A stretch of 64,000 nucleotides of DNA from Lepidurus packardi. Lineage: Eukaryota > Arthropoda > Branchiopoda > Notostraca > Triopsidae. Positions 37,901 through 48,360 of this stretch are shown here, piece by piece. Each line of letters begins with the position of its first letter. Position 1 is the first letter of the stretch. The stretch covers positions 5,890,001 to 5,954,000 of the forward strand of contig JAKZAN010000005.1 in NCBI GenBank assembly GCA_023053545.1. The letters run 5' to 3'. The position numbers and the translations under genes were made by a program. The notes under the pieces were generated by a model. It was not told the origin of the DNA, ran no database searches, and saw nothing but the letters and a program-made list of their open reading frames with translations.

Positions 37901-37965
37901 CGAGCTCTTTTTTCTTTCCTTCTCTTGCTCGCATTGCGCAGGAGAGACCCTATTTGACTAGCCAT
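34948..37965 (-). CDS. Two-pass membrane protein of unknown family
   Basis: Minus-strand exons 37965-37690, 36237-36085 and 35700-34948 join in phase 0 to give 393 residues. The first exon starts MASQIGSLLRNASKRRKEKR and is Gly/Pro/Ser/Ala-rich. The middle exon is basic and polar, ending HRKWLKRHK. The last exon holds two hydrophobic segments near its start (SNVLLYVGLSVLMLGLIISF and LIGPCLAGFGILLCVLRMFY). A Cys-rich juxtamembrane stretch follows (CFPCCYARTTDECCIWPC). A long charged tail then ends TSSHKKK. Both termini are probably cytosolic and the Cys cluster may be palmitoylated; that is inference. The paired-helix layout recalls TMEM200-like proteins but I see no decisive motif. A second possible first exon (37250-37110) joins the same middle exon. 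Confidence 0.7.
37110..37250 (-). CDS. Alternative first coding exon of the two-pass membrane protein gene
   Basis: A 47-codon frame starting MASGVQVAMALRLQKARRK ends exactly in phase 0 at a good donor (TCG before GTAAAG). It can therefore replace the 37965-37690 exon and splice to the exon at 36237, giving a 348-residue isoform. Like the other first exon it starts MAS and is Arg/Lys-rich. It lies between the distal first exon and the shared middle exon, as expected for an alternative promoter. No transcript evidence is available. Confidence 0.55.
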
Positions 37966-40222
37966 TGCGAAGCCGAAGTCACTAAAGGAAAATTGGAACT
38001 TAATTACTGAGACAATTTTCTCCCACTTCTACTTTCTGGCTTTCGCCTATCTGTACTCAGAAAGTTTGGATTTTCATGCCACCCTGCCACTCCCATCTGG
38101 GCAACTTAGCTGCTTCCCCCATTCGCCTTCTTTCACTCTTGTATTGATTTGCTGCGTTTACTCGCGGAAAACGTAGAAGTAAAATTGCTGAAACGAATGA
38201 CGCGGAAAATTTGCTCAAAAGCTCGTGATAGTAGTAGAGGGTTGGAGTAAAAAACACACTTTTCGAAATGACACGTAGCCTTTACTAAATTAGTGAAGTA
38301 GTTTCTACGATATTTGCAAAAAAAGGAAATAAACTAAAGCTCAACTTTTCTAGGATTAATTTAGTATTAGGTGGGTTATTTACTGGTTTAAAGCGTGCGT
38401 TCTAATTTACAAAATGTTAGGTACAAGGAGGTTCTCTTAGCAGAAATCAAGATGAAGGAAGTGGAAGGTTTGAAACTTACACTAAAAGCAATCTATTTTG
38501 CAAGAAGATCACAGAATGAAGTTATATGAGTTTTCCTTATTGACGTAATTGCTTTTAGGCTTGCTCCGTAAACTTTGACGTAGTTTTCGTAAAGATCGAT
38601 TTCAGTGTGGATTGCAAACTCTATGGGGTATGTGCTCCAAAAAAACTCTAACTGTTATGCAACAACCACAAACACGCCAAGAGGGTGCTAAATTGCCGGC
38701 GAACACACCCCACACGGTTCTGAGAAGTGGAAGAGCACGGAAAGTACTGGCAAGTTCACTAAAAGAGCATGAATGGAGCTCTTTTCTCATGTTTTTTAGT
38801 TGTTTTTCTTTCGTTACCTTGGCATGAACCTCTCGCATGGGCTGTAGCGGTCGATGAGAAAACCAAAAACGAAAAAAAAATAAACCTAGAAGATGTAGGC
38901 GATTTTTTAGCAGCTCTGTATGCAAAGTATGCGTATTTGTGGAAGATTTGCACGCAGTGATAGTCACATAATTTTATTGCCAGTTTATACACCTACCATG
39001 CCAAAGTATTTCGGGAACTGAAAACAGACCGAGCTTAGAGCAGTAGAGAACTTCTGCGCGGACATACGAGGATTTTTTCCTATCCCCTGTGTTTGACTTG
39101 CAAGTTGTTCTCGTTTCTATAGCAACTCACGTTCAATTTTCTTCGACCGTTGACAGAACTCTGTTTATGCGCGTTAGAACCTTGGTCTCACTACGCTGAG
39201 AAAAGCTAAGCCACGCCTGATGGTAAAGTACACGCATGTAGTAATCGAAGAAAAAAATAATACAACCATAGGAAGCACATATAGAACAGTTATAGAAATT
39301 GGGTCATCACTGTCGCTAAGACGTTAGCCGAACCCTACGGCGCCTTCGTGATGTAACAGCCATAATTTTGTACGGGAACCATGGAGAGATGAGTAGCGAC
39401 CAACGTTTATGTTCACAATAGACGCGTTTTTGCCAATACGTGGCTTTGTCTGCTGGCTACTGGAGGCCTTTTTATTTGTCGGGAGCACGCGATGGCACGG
39501 AACCACAACAGAAAATGGATTGGTGGCCATAGCAGACCCCACAGCTCTCACAGCACCTAATTACGGAAGGTCGTTAGTTCTAACATTTTAGCTTAGAATG
39601 ATCAATTTAAGTACGTGGATGGCCAGAAAGTTCCGCAAGCTGCTTGTAAGTGACAAACGAACCAGGTTTCACGTTAACGGCCAAGTATTCCCAGACTCGG
39701 CGCCGAAAAGGGGTGCCTTTTCAATAAAATTATACATTATGTTAATAAGAGAATAGTAAATTAACTTTTAGATACCTATCAAAGGACACAGCTTCGGTAG
39801 CTGAGGTGGAACTTGCTGTGGATCTAGAAAATATTTCTGAAACCAGTCGACGGTGAATAACAAGCAAGAAGGGAGTTGGGGAGTTCCATTAAGTTCCACT
39901 TTTTCGCTTAGGGTTAAAGTAGTAGTTCCTAGCGTCTTGGCACTGGAAACAAAGAGCAAATATAGGTACGGTAAGTGTATTATTCAGAAGTTATGTTATT
40001 TACCTTTCGTAGGACGTATCTGAAATTTGTTTAATTGAGTGTAGGCCTCGTTGACAAGCTTTTAAAGCATATGGCCCGTTGGGAAATGCCACTATAATTA
40101 CTTGTAAAGGCAGGCAAGATTTACATGCCATTTTGTGCTCTATGGCATTCGGTAAGCCCCAAAACTTGATACAGAAAAGAAAAACGGACTTGACTGATAG
40201 CCTAAAAGACAGCCAATAAAAA

Positions 40223-40410
40223 TCTATCAAATGCTATCAAGTTATATCAAATCATCTATCAAATGCCATCAAGTCGTATCAAAACTTCTATGAACTGCTA
40301 TCAAGTTGTATCAAATTCGATCAAGTTGTACCAAAATTTCTCTGAAATGCGAACTAAAATGCGAACCAAACGCGAAATGCGAAACGACTGTGTTTTCAAG
40401 TGCTATCAAC
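40223..40410 (+). repeat. Degenerate tandem repeat (TATCAA-rich units of about 20 bp)
   Basis: Successive units are variants of TGCTATCAAGTTGTATCAAA, for example at 40231, 40263, 40297 and 40318. They grade into a second series of GCGAA/AATGCGAAC units at about 40345-40385. Units differ in length and sequence, so the array is old. Confidence 0.7.
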
Positions 40411-41757
40411 TCCCGATTTTGTACAGGTTTGTCTCGATTGGCCCGGGCCAGGCTCGCTTCTAAACCACGCCGATTTGTTGCTATGCCAAGAGTTAAAGTG
40501 TTGTTGGCCGGTTAGGTCTTTTGCCGCAACTTTTAATTTCCTGGGTGGCGAAAAGTCTTTGTTGTTGCCATTAATTAGGTTTCTAATGGTAACAACGAAG
40601 CTTTTCTATGGTTAACGGGTTGTCAACGGATTTGGGGAGCCTCTACTGAAGAACGCAGCCCAGGCAGGGATGGAAGTTTCTACTGTGAAAGCATTTGCCT
40701 GATCCTTGGGATTCCTTCATGCCCCTTTCTTCAAATCCCTGTGTTTTCAAGAGCGAAAAGTGCAGCGATAGACAGTGGCTTCGGGCTGGTCCCTTGGTGA
40801 GTTTCTTCGATTCAGCGGTGTTTCCAAGATTGCCTGCGAAGCCACAGTCAACTTTTTTAAGTCGGAGTGTTTGCGAGGTCGAGGTAAAAGATACTCTTTT
40901 TCTTTCCCATGTCGTTGAGAGGTTGATTCGTTTGTATACATTTCGAACTTACTTTTTCAAGTTCACGTTTCGTTGCAGGATCTTTGGTAACGTTAATAGA
41001 CTAAAATGGGTGGAAGGTGGCGAAAGGGGGAGGGGGAGGACAACTGGGTGTTGCGATGTCCATACGATGTCCCGAACCGGAAATGCAGAAGGTTGACTTG
41101 ACGAACGTCTCAAACGTGTGCAAGTTGTGTTGTTGTTTTTTATTTGTCCATCGAAAGTCTACAAACACAAAACCCAGCAAGTTTTCTCCTTCTCCAAAGT
41201 CAATTCTTTTCATTCGTATTGGTTTCATGCGTACTGATATTTTTCTTCTACTTTTCGGTGGCGAATGAAGGTGAAGAGGAACACGCAATCCTGTGCGAAG
41301 AAGTCAACATCTCCTAACGTATCCAATTTCAGTTTAAAGGTCATGGGGAGCTTCGGAGTGACGGTAGTAACAAATTTTTTATTTCAGGCGTGCAAATAGA
41401 AGGCTTATTTGGATCGAATATTTGGATTGAAGTTGAATATGGATCACAAGATTTCGAAGCCATTTTTAAGATTACTGTGAAGGACAGCAAAGAGCAGACT
41501 TACATACAGTTTCTATTGTTGAGTTTTCTTTTAAGTTTTAATTTTAACTTTGTTCACTTTTCCCTAAGTCACGCTTTAGGATCGCCGCTTCTTCATTCGC
41601 CGTTCCCCTAGTACTTCAGGATTTCAATTGAGTTTTAATGACTGAGTTTCAACTGACTGACTTTAACTGACTGAACTGACTTGAATTTTAATTAATTTAA
41701 TTGTTTCTTTAATTTTAAGATTTAGTTCGAAATGGTGAAGTGAAGTGTAGTGAAGTG

Positions 41758-41790
41758 CATATTGAAAACATCGTTGAGGTTTTCAATATG
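41758..41790. repeat. Perfect inverted repeat, 12-bp arms, 9-base spacer
   Basis: CATATTGAAAAC at 41758-41769 and its exact complement at 41779-41790 flank a 9-base spacer. It is preceded by three GTGAAGTG-type units. A hairpin or a small mobile-element end are possible; function unknown. Confidence 0.85.
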
Positions 41791-42976
41791 GCGGTGGCTA
41801 ACCTTAGACAGCAGTGGCGGTCTTTGGCGGGCAGTTCGAACGTTCATTTCATGATGAAGATATCGTTTGGGTGGTTTTCATTGTGATGGTGGCTAACCTA
41901 AGTGGCTGATCCTCGTTCCCATGATGCGAATTTCTCCGCAGCGTGTCAGAGAACCGCAGATCCTCCATCGTCTAGCTTCCAGAAGGTGAATTAGTTTCAC
42001 ATCTAAATAAGGATGTAATAATGGTGAATTACAATGGAAGAACGACAAACAATAGATGACACAACTTTTGTTAGCCAGAAGACCTGATCAAGCAGGAAAT
42101 GATTGTGATTCTCCATTTGAAATCAGCGTCCAGGATCGGATCAATTTGCTCGTCATTTTCGTAATTTAATTTGGTCCCTTACAAGATTATGGACTCGTCG
42201 GCCTTGTGTCAGAATCCGGCGGCCTTCTTTCGAGTCGTCCTTGTGTCGCGTTGCCATTAGCCCTAGCCCCCTTCCAGAAACATTGCTCTAGCGCTGTCTT
42301 CTAAATTTGCAAAGCAAACTTTTGTAAAAGTTTTGAGAAGAATGGTTCATATTTTTTTGTTTTTCTTGTAAAATATATCCCTACATTGTTCTACTGGTGC
42401 GTTCTAAATCTGTTGGAATTTTTGTTCTGTGACTTTTCTTAGCTCTAAAAATTGGATTCTAATATTGTGCAAATGAGATGTTTTGCTTCCCATTGGAATT
42501 CCTTATTTGTTGTACCAAAAAGTTCCTCGTAAAATCTAGTTTCCAAAAATTTCCTTTTTGTATTATTCGTAATTTTTGCAATAAAAGGGAAAATTCGGAA
42601 TATCTTTGCGTGATTTTTCAAAAAATCCGCTAGAAAAAGAGGCGTGGGTTCCGAAATGGAGGAATCCTATTGGTGGAATGTGCTAAAAAGGGGGCGTGGC
42701 TCCTTTTCGAGCTGGGAAAGCTTTTTCAGGGCTTTTCTCCATAAGGAATAATGCTGTATCAAGGGGGTCCCCTTCAAAAATCGAGAAAAATTGAGAGCCT
42801 CGCCCCCTTTTCCCTGTTCCCAACTTCCCTGCTCGGTTTCCTAGCCTCGATATTCGAGCTCGTAATGCCGAAGCATCACAATTTCGAATATGGGAATAGG
42901 AACATTGCCGGGAAGGCGTATGGTACAGGGAAGGGGAGCCATTTAATATTTCGTTTTTTCGACGAAATAAAGTTCA

Positions 42977-43045
42977 TCGACCGGGAATGGAACCGAGGAC
43001 CTATGGGTCCCCAGTCGTGCGTGCTATCCACGCTGTCATGGGCTT
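42977..43045 (-). repeat. tRNA-like sequence, possible SINE head or tRNA pseudogene
   Basis: On the minus strand the segment contains GGTTCCATTCC at 42994-42984, one base from the tRNA internal promoter B box GGTTCRANTCC. About 35 bases upstream is a sequence with A-box character (AGCGTGGATAGCACGC). Stems do not fold into a clean cloverleaf: the anticodon arm is mispaired and has a 7-bp self-complementary core. It is therefore not a functional tRNA and could be the head of a SINE. Confidence 0.35.
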
Positions 43046-43059
43046 ATGTACATGATAGT

Positions 43060-43245
43060 TGAATCTATAGATATAAAAACGAACTGAGCCAGTGTACAGT
43101 GTGAGGGTAGCATCCATCTTTTGTTCGATTTATATAAATTTGACGGTTCGCCCATTGCCACGACTTGCATTCTCTAGAAGTTTGCACTGTATTTATTACG
43201 TTGTATTCTATTTAAAAGTGTAATAAAAAAGACTTCCTTAATTTT
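43060..43245 (+). mobile_element. Possible solo LTR fragment
   Basis: A promoter-like TATAAAA at about 43073 is followed within some 30 bases by CAGTGTACAGTGTGAGG and, about 150 bases later, by AATAAAAAAG. This resembles the U3-R-U5 order of a retrotransposon long terminal repeat. Ends, target duplication and a second LTR were not found, so this is only a suggestion. Confidence 0.2.
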
Positions 43246-43719
43246 AGATTGTGAGTCAAAATCGTTCGAAATAATTACAAGGCCATTTCTTTGTTTTATA
43301 GTATTTTTATTAAAAGCTCGCAAATACAAGTTCTCATACATTACCGTTGAGATTCGTAGTTATGAAGAAAGCACTGCGATTCTGGCGAAGCCAACAAGTT
43401 GGCCGTTCAGTGGGGCAAGATTTGCCCTTGTACTTTAAACCTATTCTCTGAAAACTACTAAACTTTTCATGGCTACTTACGATTTGTTGCAGAGAACTAA
43501 TATCAAATGCAGTATACTCGCTGTAGTTTTATTCTACAGAAGTAACGCAAGAAATATCATGAAACTTTTACAAAGCCTTTTTTAAATAAGATCTATAACA
43601 AGATCTAAGATAGGCGGCAAATTAGCCTGCCCACACCGTTTAACCATCAACAAATCCCACCACTATTGAACAATCAATGGAAGTGTTTAACAAAATCAGA
43701 GTATTCTTTCCAGGGTAAT

Positions 43720-46700
43720 TTAGAGCCAGGTCGATTTTTCCGTTGCAGATATGCCTTCAGCACGTAGCCTTTTCAACATTGGCACATATATGTCTTCCGT
43801 AAAAGGTAACACCAGCCCACGTTGCTGGATTTCACCTAAACAGCGAATAATAGATAAAAATCCTTTACAAACGCAAACGCATGCGCTTTTTTACCATCTA
43901 AGACCATTTTTGTAGCAATCCCAGTTGGGTATCCCACCGTTCTCGCCATCGCAGAAAACCCATCAGGCTGTCCGTAGCAAACGAAATTAATGCCCCTCAG
44001 CTCTCGTCGCTGATCAGGCCAAATGATCCCGACCTCATGTCGCAGCATAACTAAATCACGATCTCCACGTTCTAAAATAAGCTTACACATGAAGCGGATC
44101 TTAATTCCGAACCAAGAGAAGTATTACCAAGGGCCAATTTCTTAGCCAAATGTTGAGAGATAGTATCCAAAGGACTGCCGAGTTTCGGAACAGGCTCATC
44201 GGATAATAATCCAAGCTCTTCAATGGCATCCGCCCGGTCAGCAAATCCTCCCACTTTCTGCTGCACAGCCTCCTTTAAGTTGCCATAAAAGATGTTCGAG
44301 TCCGTAAAACCAAGCAAGGAGCAGATGAATTGGCGCTATAATTTGAACAGAATTTTCCAAAATTAGCTCAAAATGCACCAAATGGTATGTGATTATACCC
44401 ATGTCATATCAGGTCCTCCGGGATGCAAAGAGGAATGAGGCTGAGGGCTCAAAAGGCCCAATTGCATCAACCCTGTCATGTTATGACAATAACCTTGGTA
44501 GCGAATAGTCCCGCGTAGCATGGTGTGTGCTGACTCGATTCCGTACAAGGCTGCATAACTGGTACTGTCCCGATTCGCAAAGCCTTCAAAGGCGAATCCG
44601 GGCAAGAAATCCAATTTTTCTACCGTATCCAGTAACTTGCCTCCTGGTGGGATCTCAACTACCTACAAAACCATCTTCTTAGCTTCAAACCAAAAAAATA
44701 AAATGACTAAATAGAAAATCTACCTTGTTATTTTTAAGGTATCGGGCTCCGCTAAGCACATTTACCAGCGCCCCTCTTGGACTCCATGAAAATTTGTAGC
44801 GCAAGGGATTATCCGAGTTTTCAGGCGCAGGTAATCCTCCACAATAGCTGACAAAAGATTCTACCTTCCCCCCACCAGCACGGACTTCATTGAAGCACTC
44901 CATGGCTAGCAAATGATCCAAACCTGGATCCAACCCCACTTCGTTCATAACAGTCACCCCACGGTCAATTGCCCTTAAAACAAAAATCGAGGATTGGATA
45001 AATTTAGAGTGTTGAAGAATTTTAAGAGAATTTTACGCGTCGCGTAATTGTTTGAGATCTTCGGACAAGTACGAGGCCGTCACCATATGAGTTCTGGCTT
45101 GGATGCATGCTTCAGCCACTTGAACATGTAAACCATAGGGTAAAAGCGAAACCACGATGTCCGACTCTTGGACAAGCTGCTTCAGCAAATCAGGACGTTG
45201 GACCACATCCAAAAGTACCGGTTCTGTCCTTGGAAAACGCCTGGCTACAACATCCGCTTCTTCTCGAAGGGCTGCAGCTGTTACAAACAATAGTAACAAT
45301 AATAAATTGTTACTAATCAATGTCCTGCAATAATAATACACTAGCATTACTCATTACTAATAAAAAAGATTAATAATAATAATGAATTGTTTCCCCCTCT
45401 CCCTACCTTCTACCCTCCCCCCCCCTGTAATTAGCCCAATGACGGAAAGTTTTGGAAATCACATGACCAATAAATAGATTGGCAATAGGCTATATTGCCT
45501 ACAACGGTTAATAATAATAATAATAAAGAATTAAAATACGTTTCGCAATTGCGCTTGGAACGAGGTAAACAAATAATGGAGCCGATACAGTGGGTGATCG
45601 CGTAACGAACATAATCCGTTATAAAAAGATGCTCATTAACCGAATTGTTCATTAACTGATCATCGATTTACCATAGACTTTAATGGGAATTTGATTAATT
45701 CGTTCTGGAGACCCCCAAAAATATACAAAAAACTATTTAAACTCTTAGTCCGTTTATTTATATGTAATATGTAATAATATAAAATGTACAATAACAATAA
45801 TCCGGAGAACGTGTTGACAAATCTTAAACACAGCGTCGCTTCTTCTTGTGTTTGTTCTGTGCAACAAGTTCTCCATTTTAAATGACAAACGCGTGTAATG
45901 AATCCCAATGTCAAATTTTCGAACAATTCGAGTTTTTTTTTCAGCTAATGGAGTGAAGGTACAAGTTTCTATCTTTAACGAAAGTTGATGAGAATTGCTA
46001 ACCTAACCTAAGTTAAGCTAACTTTATTCATTTCTAAACCAGCTACTAATTTTAAACTCGAATGACAACTCTTTGTCATGCTTTTCCAGAGGACGTTTGC
46101 TACAACATGACACAGTAGTGTCATATTTGACCTCTAGGTTTTTAACCGGAGACCGTGTTGGCCCTGTTAGGTGTTCGTCATCCATTCATACAAATGCGCA
46201 AAAAAATGTTTGTTATCCGATTTGTTCGTTATCCACACAGTTCGTTAACCTATCACCCACTGAATTAACTTAGAAGTGTAAAAATTGCACTTACCAACGG
46301 TAACTGAGATATCTTCACAACGAGTCAAGTATTCTACAACAGGCGCACTCACGAAACCTGCTCCTAAGACCAAAACACGTCTCGTGTTCCTCATGGCCTC
46401 TCCACTGACCTTATGCCGTGCTTTCCTGTAAGAAAAACAGTTACTAATAAGTTCCTAAACTATGTCATTTAAAAAGAGATAAAAAAATAAACTAGCAATG
46501 CTTACGAGTTAGCCAGACGTAGGTCTTGAATGTATTTGAAGTTAGGGGTAAGTTCTCCATTGCTGGCAATGACTGCTCCATGGACAATAGCGGTGAAATC
46601 ATGTTCTTCGAAAGACTTGTTGGCGTCTGATTTCAGGACATTAAAAACATGCGGAAGAAGCAAGTCACCAAAGAAATCCGTAGATTCGCGAGGTAACTGG

Positions 46701-48360
46701 GTGGGCATATTATCAATCGAGCACACCAGAACTCCCGGTCCTTTGAAACTGTGAAATAAAAACGAAATTAAGTTAAAAATTTTTTTTATACATTTCCTTT
46801 GGCGCGCTTTACCTTTTGGTATCCTTGTGCTGTTCAGCGTCATACAAGCAAAAGGGGGTGTCAATGGTTGTACATTCGTTCATAAACTCGATGGAACCAC
46901 CAGGATCTGCACTGACATCACAAATGGCAAGCATTCGATGGGGTAAAGTAGGCGATCCCACAGAAGCTGTTAACCACGGCGTTGCTGCAGGTCGGAGAAG
47001 CATTTTGGCATCAGGGATAGTGAGCAATTTGGGCGAATTGACAGCCCAATAAATCCCGTTGACAATCACTGACGCATACGGGGCAATCTGTAATAAAAAC
47101 GAATATAATTCAAAAATGATCATCACTAATAAGAAATACAACTACTTTTTTGCTAAAAATGGAAATGTAGCGTTCAGGATGGTCATCATATTCCTTGGCG
47201 TCAAACTGCCCACCATCCTTCCTTACTAAATGATCTCGACGACCAACTTCACAAGCGTATAGCTTATTGGTAGCTGAAACGATACCCAAGCATTAATTTC
47301 GGAATCGAAAAAGCCGCATAATTTCATAGAATACAACTTAGAAAGTATACCTCCATGTTCTGCTACTTTCTTCAGCATGCTGGGCGGAACGTATTCATGC
47401 GGTAAGTCTTGAAACATTTCTTGTGCGCCTTGAGAGACGTTCCCAGAGCCAGTGAACACAAAAGTCAAAGGACCAATCGACTTCGGCATCATCCCCAATG
47501 AGATTTCATACCCAGCGTCCCTCACTGCTTGTCTAGCCATTCCAGAATTCCGATAATTGTGAGCAGGACCGATATGCTAAATATTTACAAATAAAATTTG
47601 CATACGAGTGAAAATATTTTAAATTACCATAAAAGGCGTATGGTGCCCAAGCGCCAACAATCGAAGGCCTAGTCCATGTAAAATGTTGATCATCCCAGCC
47701 ACGCCAGCATATTTTCTTTTTTTTAAAAAAAAAAATAACAAGAATAAGTTTAGACTGAAAATTTACCTCTAAAAAATAAAAATTACGCAGATAATTTACC
47801 CAAAAGCGACCACACGCTGTCCACGTTCATCCACCATCTTCTCATAATCAATCAGTCGGATGTTCTTCTCCAGAATTGCATCCAATAAAGGTAAATTAGC
47901 CTCTTGCGCTTTAATTGTATGGGAAAAGAAACAATATGTGCGATTGGGAATCAGAGCGTCAATAGGCACTTGTTTCACGCCCATTATGACAGGGGCTTCC
48001 GAGATGTCTTCCTGAACCTTTCCTCCCGCATTGATATAAGCTTGCATAGGGTATGCTCTGCGATTGGAAGGTTGGACCAGCACTTTAACGCCGGCCCGTA
48101 CCAACTTCCTCACATTATTGGGTGATAAAGGAGCACGACGTTCCCATACTGACTGATCTTCCCTCCGAATAGCCACAACTTTCCCTCTGACATCTTCCTA
48201 ATAAATTAAGCAAGCTCAGTAAAATCGTTCACTTTCTAGAAATAATACTAACGACGGAGTAATGCCGGTATCCATGAGCCATTCGCGACAAATTAAGTAA
48301 GGTACATTGAGTATTGGCATTGAAACGATAAACGGGGGTGAGCAAAAGTCCCGTATACAT
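43720..48360 (-). CDS. AASS: Alpha-aminoadipic semialdehyde synthase (LKR/SDH, bifunctional)
   Basis: Mitochondrial enzyme joining lysine-ketoglutarate reductase and saccharopine dehydrogenase, the first two steps of lysine degradation. Fourteen minus-strand exons: 48360-48253, 48197-47800, 47715-47628, 47576-47351, 47273-47146, 47087-46813, 46748-46506, 46425-46295, 45277-45037, 44973-44724, 44662-44399, 44335-44128, 44071-43895 and 43835-43720. They total 2,853 bases, 950 residues (human 926). The N-terminus [18 protein letters not shown] suits a mitochondrial presequence. The reductase part shows [33 protein letters not shown] and [20 protein letters not shown]. The dehydrogenase part starts at [17 protein letters not shown] (Rossmann loop) and holds [13 protein letters not shown] [35 protein letters not shown] and [13 protein letters not shown]. 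One intron (44127-44072) is only 56 bases; a transposon fills most of intron 8. Confidence 0.96.
45588..46262 (+). mobile_element. Family-2 DNA transposon (MITE-like), copy c
   Basis: The most complete copy, 675 bp. Left end CAGTGGGTGATCGCGTAACG and right end CGTTAACCTATCACCCACTG are inverted repeats over about 11-13 bases with further AACGAAC similarity inward. TA precedes the left end, but the right flank is AA, so the target duplication is decayed. The interior has ATTCGTTCTGGAGACC, CTAACCTAACCTAAG and TTGCTACAACATGACACAGTA blocks shared with the other copies. No coding potential is left. It sits in the AASS intron between the exons at 46295 and 45277. Confidence 0.75.

Larger units (their letters stand above)
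37966..43719. other. 5.7-kb intergenic region rich in small repeats
   Basis: No conserved protein is recognised. The region upstream of 37965 should contain the promoter of the membrane-protein gene and the right end the AASS 3' untranslated region; on the minus strand AATAAA lies at 43311-43306. Items listed separately are a degenerate tandem repeat near 40.2-40.4 kb, a hairpin at 41758, a tRNA/SINE-like piece at 42977 and an LTR-like stretch at 43060. A run of ACTG-type repeats is at about 41635-41690. Confidence 0.5.
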
